In this document: one piece after another, positions 62,128 to 64,000 of the stretch
Layout: each line of letters begins with the position of its first letter
Position numbering within the stretch: position 1 is the first letter of the stretch
Assembly: GCA_947169185.1 (NCBI GenBank)
Contig: CAMVOS010000003.1
Span: forward strand, 62,001 to 126,000
Direction of reading: 5' to 3'
DNA length: 64,000 nt
From: an uncultured Prevotella sp.
GTDB lineage: Bacteria > Bacteroidota > Bacteroidia > Bacteroidales > Bacteroidaceae
The notes under the pieces: generated by a model
Database searches by the model: none
Seen by the model: only the letters and a program-made list of their open reading frames with translations
Told to the model about the DNA's origin: nothing
Program-made: the position numbers and the translations under genes

Positions 62128-63174
62128 ATGGAAATAGCAAAAATTGGAGAATTTGGGTTGATTGACCGTCTGACGGAAGACATCAAGCCTCAAAACACAT
62201 CAACAAAGTACGGCGTAGGTGATGACTGCGCCGTACTTCACTATCCCGACTCAGAGGTGCTCGTCACCACCGACATGCTGATGGAGGGTGTTCACTTCGA
62301 CCTGACGTATATCAGTTTGCAGCATCTGGGTTGGAAATCAGCGATGGTCAACATCAGCGACATCTTTGCCATGAATGGCACACCACGTCAGATGACTGTA
62401 TCACTGGCACTGAGCAAGCGCTTCACCGTCGAGGACATCGAGCAGTTCTACTCCGGACTGCGCATGGCCTGCGAAAAATGGGGCGTCGACATCGTTGGTG
62501 GCGATACGACCTCGTCTTATACGGGTTTGGCCATCTCAATTACCTGCATCGGTGAGGCTCGCAAGGAAGACATCGTCTATCGCAATGGAGCCCGTGAAAC
62601 CGACCTCATTTGCGTCTCGGGCGACCTCGGCGCTGCCTATATGGGTCTACAACTCCTGGAGCGCGAAAAGACCGTGTACTACCAGATGGTGGATGAAGCC
62701 AAGAAGAATGGCAAGCCAGCCCCCGACTTCCAACCCGACTTCGCTGGCAAGGAATACCTCCTGCAGCGCCAGCTGAAGACTGAGGCCCGTGGCGACATCG
62801 TCCAGCGTCTGCGCGAGGCTGGCATCCATCCTACATCGATGATGGACATCTCTGACGGACTCAGCAGCGAGCTCCTGCACATCTGCAAACAGAGCAAGGT
62901 GGGCTGTCGCATCTTTGAAAAGCAAATCCCCATCGACTACCAGACAGCCGTGATGGCCGAAGAGCTGAACATGAACGTCACCACCTGTGCCCTGAATGGC
63001 GGTGAGGACTATGAACTGCTGTTCACCGTCCCCATTGGCGACCACGAGAAGATACAAGAGTTGGAAGACGTCAAGCTTATTGGTCACATCACCAACCAGA
63101 GTCTCGGCCACGTTCTCGTTACCCGTGATGACCAGGAATTCGAGCTCAAAGCACAAGGTTGGAATCCTTTATGA
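62128..63174 (+). CDS. thiL: Thiamine-monophosphate kinase
   Basis: 348 residues. Phosphorylates thiamine phosphate to thiamine diphosphate, the last step of cofactor synthesis. GVGDDCAVL at the start, TTDMLMEGVHFDLTYISLQHLGWKSAMVNISDIFAMNGTP in the metal/ATP region, IVGGDTTSS, and the C-terminal MMDISDGLSSELLHIC and NGGEDYELLFT are all present. Last of the sppA-lpxK-punA-thiL run. Confidence 0.95.
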   Translation: MEIAKIGEFGLIDRLTEDIKPQNTSTKYGVGDDCAVLHYPDSEVLVTTDMLMEGVHFDLTYISLQHLGWKSAMVNISDIFAMNGTPRQMTVSLALSKRFTVEDIEQFYSGLRMACEKWGVDIVGGDTTSSYTGLAISITCIGEARKEDIVYRNGARETDLICVSGDLGAAYMGLQLLEREKTVYYQMVDEAKKNGKPAPDFQPDFAGKEYLLQRQLKTEARGDIVQRLREAGIHPTSMMDISDGLSSELLHICKQSKVGCRIFEKQIPIDYQTAVMAEELNMNVTTCALNGGEDYELLFTVPIGDHEKIQELEDVKLIGHITNQSLGHVLVTRDDQEFELKAQGWNPL

Positions 63175-63194
63175 ACACTTCTTCCGTTTTTCAC

Positions 63195-63202
63195 TATCTT
63201 TG
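63195..63202 (+). promoter_or_regulatory. Bacteroidota -7 box for the last gene
   Basis: TATCTTTG, 28 bp before the ATG at 63231. Confidence 0.7.
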
Positions 63203-63230
63203 CAGTATCAATTTTTAATAACTAAAGAAC

Positions 63231-64000
63231 ATGAAACGTATCAGTATTATCACCATGCTTGTGCTGGCTATCACCTTGACAGCCAATGCCCAGCAACGGA
63301 AACGAACAGCTCCCGCTCGCAAGGCCACAACAGCCCAGAGTACAGCCAATAAGAGTAAAGCCAACATCTGCATAGTAAACATGAAGGACATCTCACTGGA
63401 GAAACCGCTGGCCGAAGATGCCAATTACCTCTATCTCCTCGACCAGTTAGACCGTTCCATCATCGGCATTGACAAAAAGACGGGCGACATCAAGAAGCTG
63501 ATTCCCGGTGGGCGTGATAAGATGATAACCGCCATCGGCCACGACGGCAAGGACCTCTACATGATGGTGACCAACGTGGGACTGGTGCGTTACAACGGCA
63601 CCGATCGCGGCACATCGCCCTGTCTCTTCGCTACCAGCGACTGGGGTAAAGGACTCATTGCCCATCAGCGTACCTTCGACGGCATTGTGTTCTCGCCCAA
63701 CAAACGCTGGTTGGTGGCCTACGGAAGCGGAGCCATCCTGTTCGACTTGGACGGTGGACGATGCAAACCCGTCAGGGAATTCACCACCAACGACGTCATG
63801 AACGCCTTCGTATTTGACGATGGTTCCATGATTGCCGTGACACTACACGACATCGTTGCCATACCCAATACTGCAGCGACAACTATCAAGACCTATCATG
63901 AGACTGATGGAGGTGCTAAAATATATAAGATCAAGAGCGACATCCAGGCTACAGCCATCAAGGACGGTATGCTTTATGCCGCCTGGAGCAGCTTCATTGG
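63231..64000 (+). CDS. Secreted protein, possibly beta-propeller (runs off right edge)
   Basis: At least 256 residues, open at the window end. Signal peptide SIITMLVLAITLTANAQ, then a Lys/Ala/Thr-rich linker (KRTAPARKATTAQSTANKSK). From about residue 50 there are repeated short beta-strand units of propeller type (YLYLLDQLDRSIIGIDKKTG, LYMMVTNVGLVRYNG, WLVAYGSGAILFDLDGGR), ending in an incomplete LYAAWSSFIG. Family not recognised. Confidence 0.7.
   Translation, partial: MKRISIITMLVLAITLTANAQQRKRTAPARKATTAQSTANKSKANICIVNMKDISLEKPLAEDANYLYLLDQLDRSIIGIDKKTGDIKKLIPGGRDKMITAIGHDGKDLYMMVTNVGLVRYNGTDRGTSPCLFATSDWGKGLIAHQRTFDGIVFSPNKRWLVAYGSGAILFDLDGGRCKPVREFTTNDVMNAFVFDDGSMIAVTLHDIVAIPNTAATTIKTYHETDGGAKIYKIKSDIQATAIKDGMLYAAWSSFI

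Overview
This window looks like a chromosomal segment of a Bacteroidales bacterium, most likely a Prevotella-like member of the Prevotellaceae. Nearly every transcription unit is preceded by the Bacteroidota -7 box TAnnTTTG, usually without a Shine-Dalgarno sequence. Many proteins are secreted lipoproteins or carry a C-terminal tail ending in forms such as GIYIVNGKKVVIK. The families present are typical of that group: GH57/GT4/debranching glycogen cluster, GH97, DUF4450, M6 protease, CotH, smalltalk protein. No rRNA, tRNA or CRISPR array is visible. The identification rests on families and promoters only.

Layout. 1-8.2 kb: end of a PAP2 phosphatase, a carboxylesterase paired with an oxaloacetate/pyruvate carboxyltransferase-like protein, a lipoprotein, uxaC and an unusual histidine kinase. 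8.2-9.6 kb: queuosine unit (YhhQ transporter plus queF) behind a leader that can fold. 9.6-14.4 kb: glycogen operon (debranching enzyme, GT4 synthase-like, GH57). 14.4-17.4 kb: AAA ATPase, miaA and a lipid-kinase-like gene. 17.4-23.6 kb: lipoprotein/TMEM43 operon and an ECF sigma/anti-sigma operon. 23.6-29.1 kb: gapA, mscL, M6 protease and SulP transporter. 29.1-40 kb: accessory island. 40-64 kb: guaA with a MurU-like transferase, CotH protein, AmgK-RapZ fusion, a tandem histidine phosphatase pair, L-fucose isomerase family protein, DUF4450 protein, groESL, GH97, sppA, lpxK, punA, thiL and a partial secreted protein.

The island holds a Rha-type phage regulator, a GH24 lysozyme, a primase/helicase-like VirE_N-DUF3987 protein, two small genes (one frameshifted), a secreted repeat-protein operon, an HU-family protein and a smalltalk micro-protein. 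I see no integrase or transposase. It is also where palindromic REP-like elements concentrate. They share ACACA...TGTGT outer arms around varied cores (GGGACTGTCCC, GGGACGGTTCT, GGGGTCAGACCC). Several lie in frame inside genes, one forms part of a signal peptide, and two form hairpins just after stop codons.

A second layer of short degenerate tandem repeats (7-10 bp units) sits at gene ends and, in frame, inside housekeeping genes including guaA. Other points of interest are a catalytically dead histidine phosphatase beside its intact paralogue, a carboxyltransferase whose biotin-domain lysine is gone, a histidine kinase lacking its phospho-acceptor, and a near-consensus sigma-54 promoter before groES.
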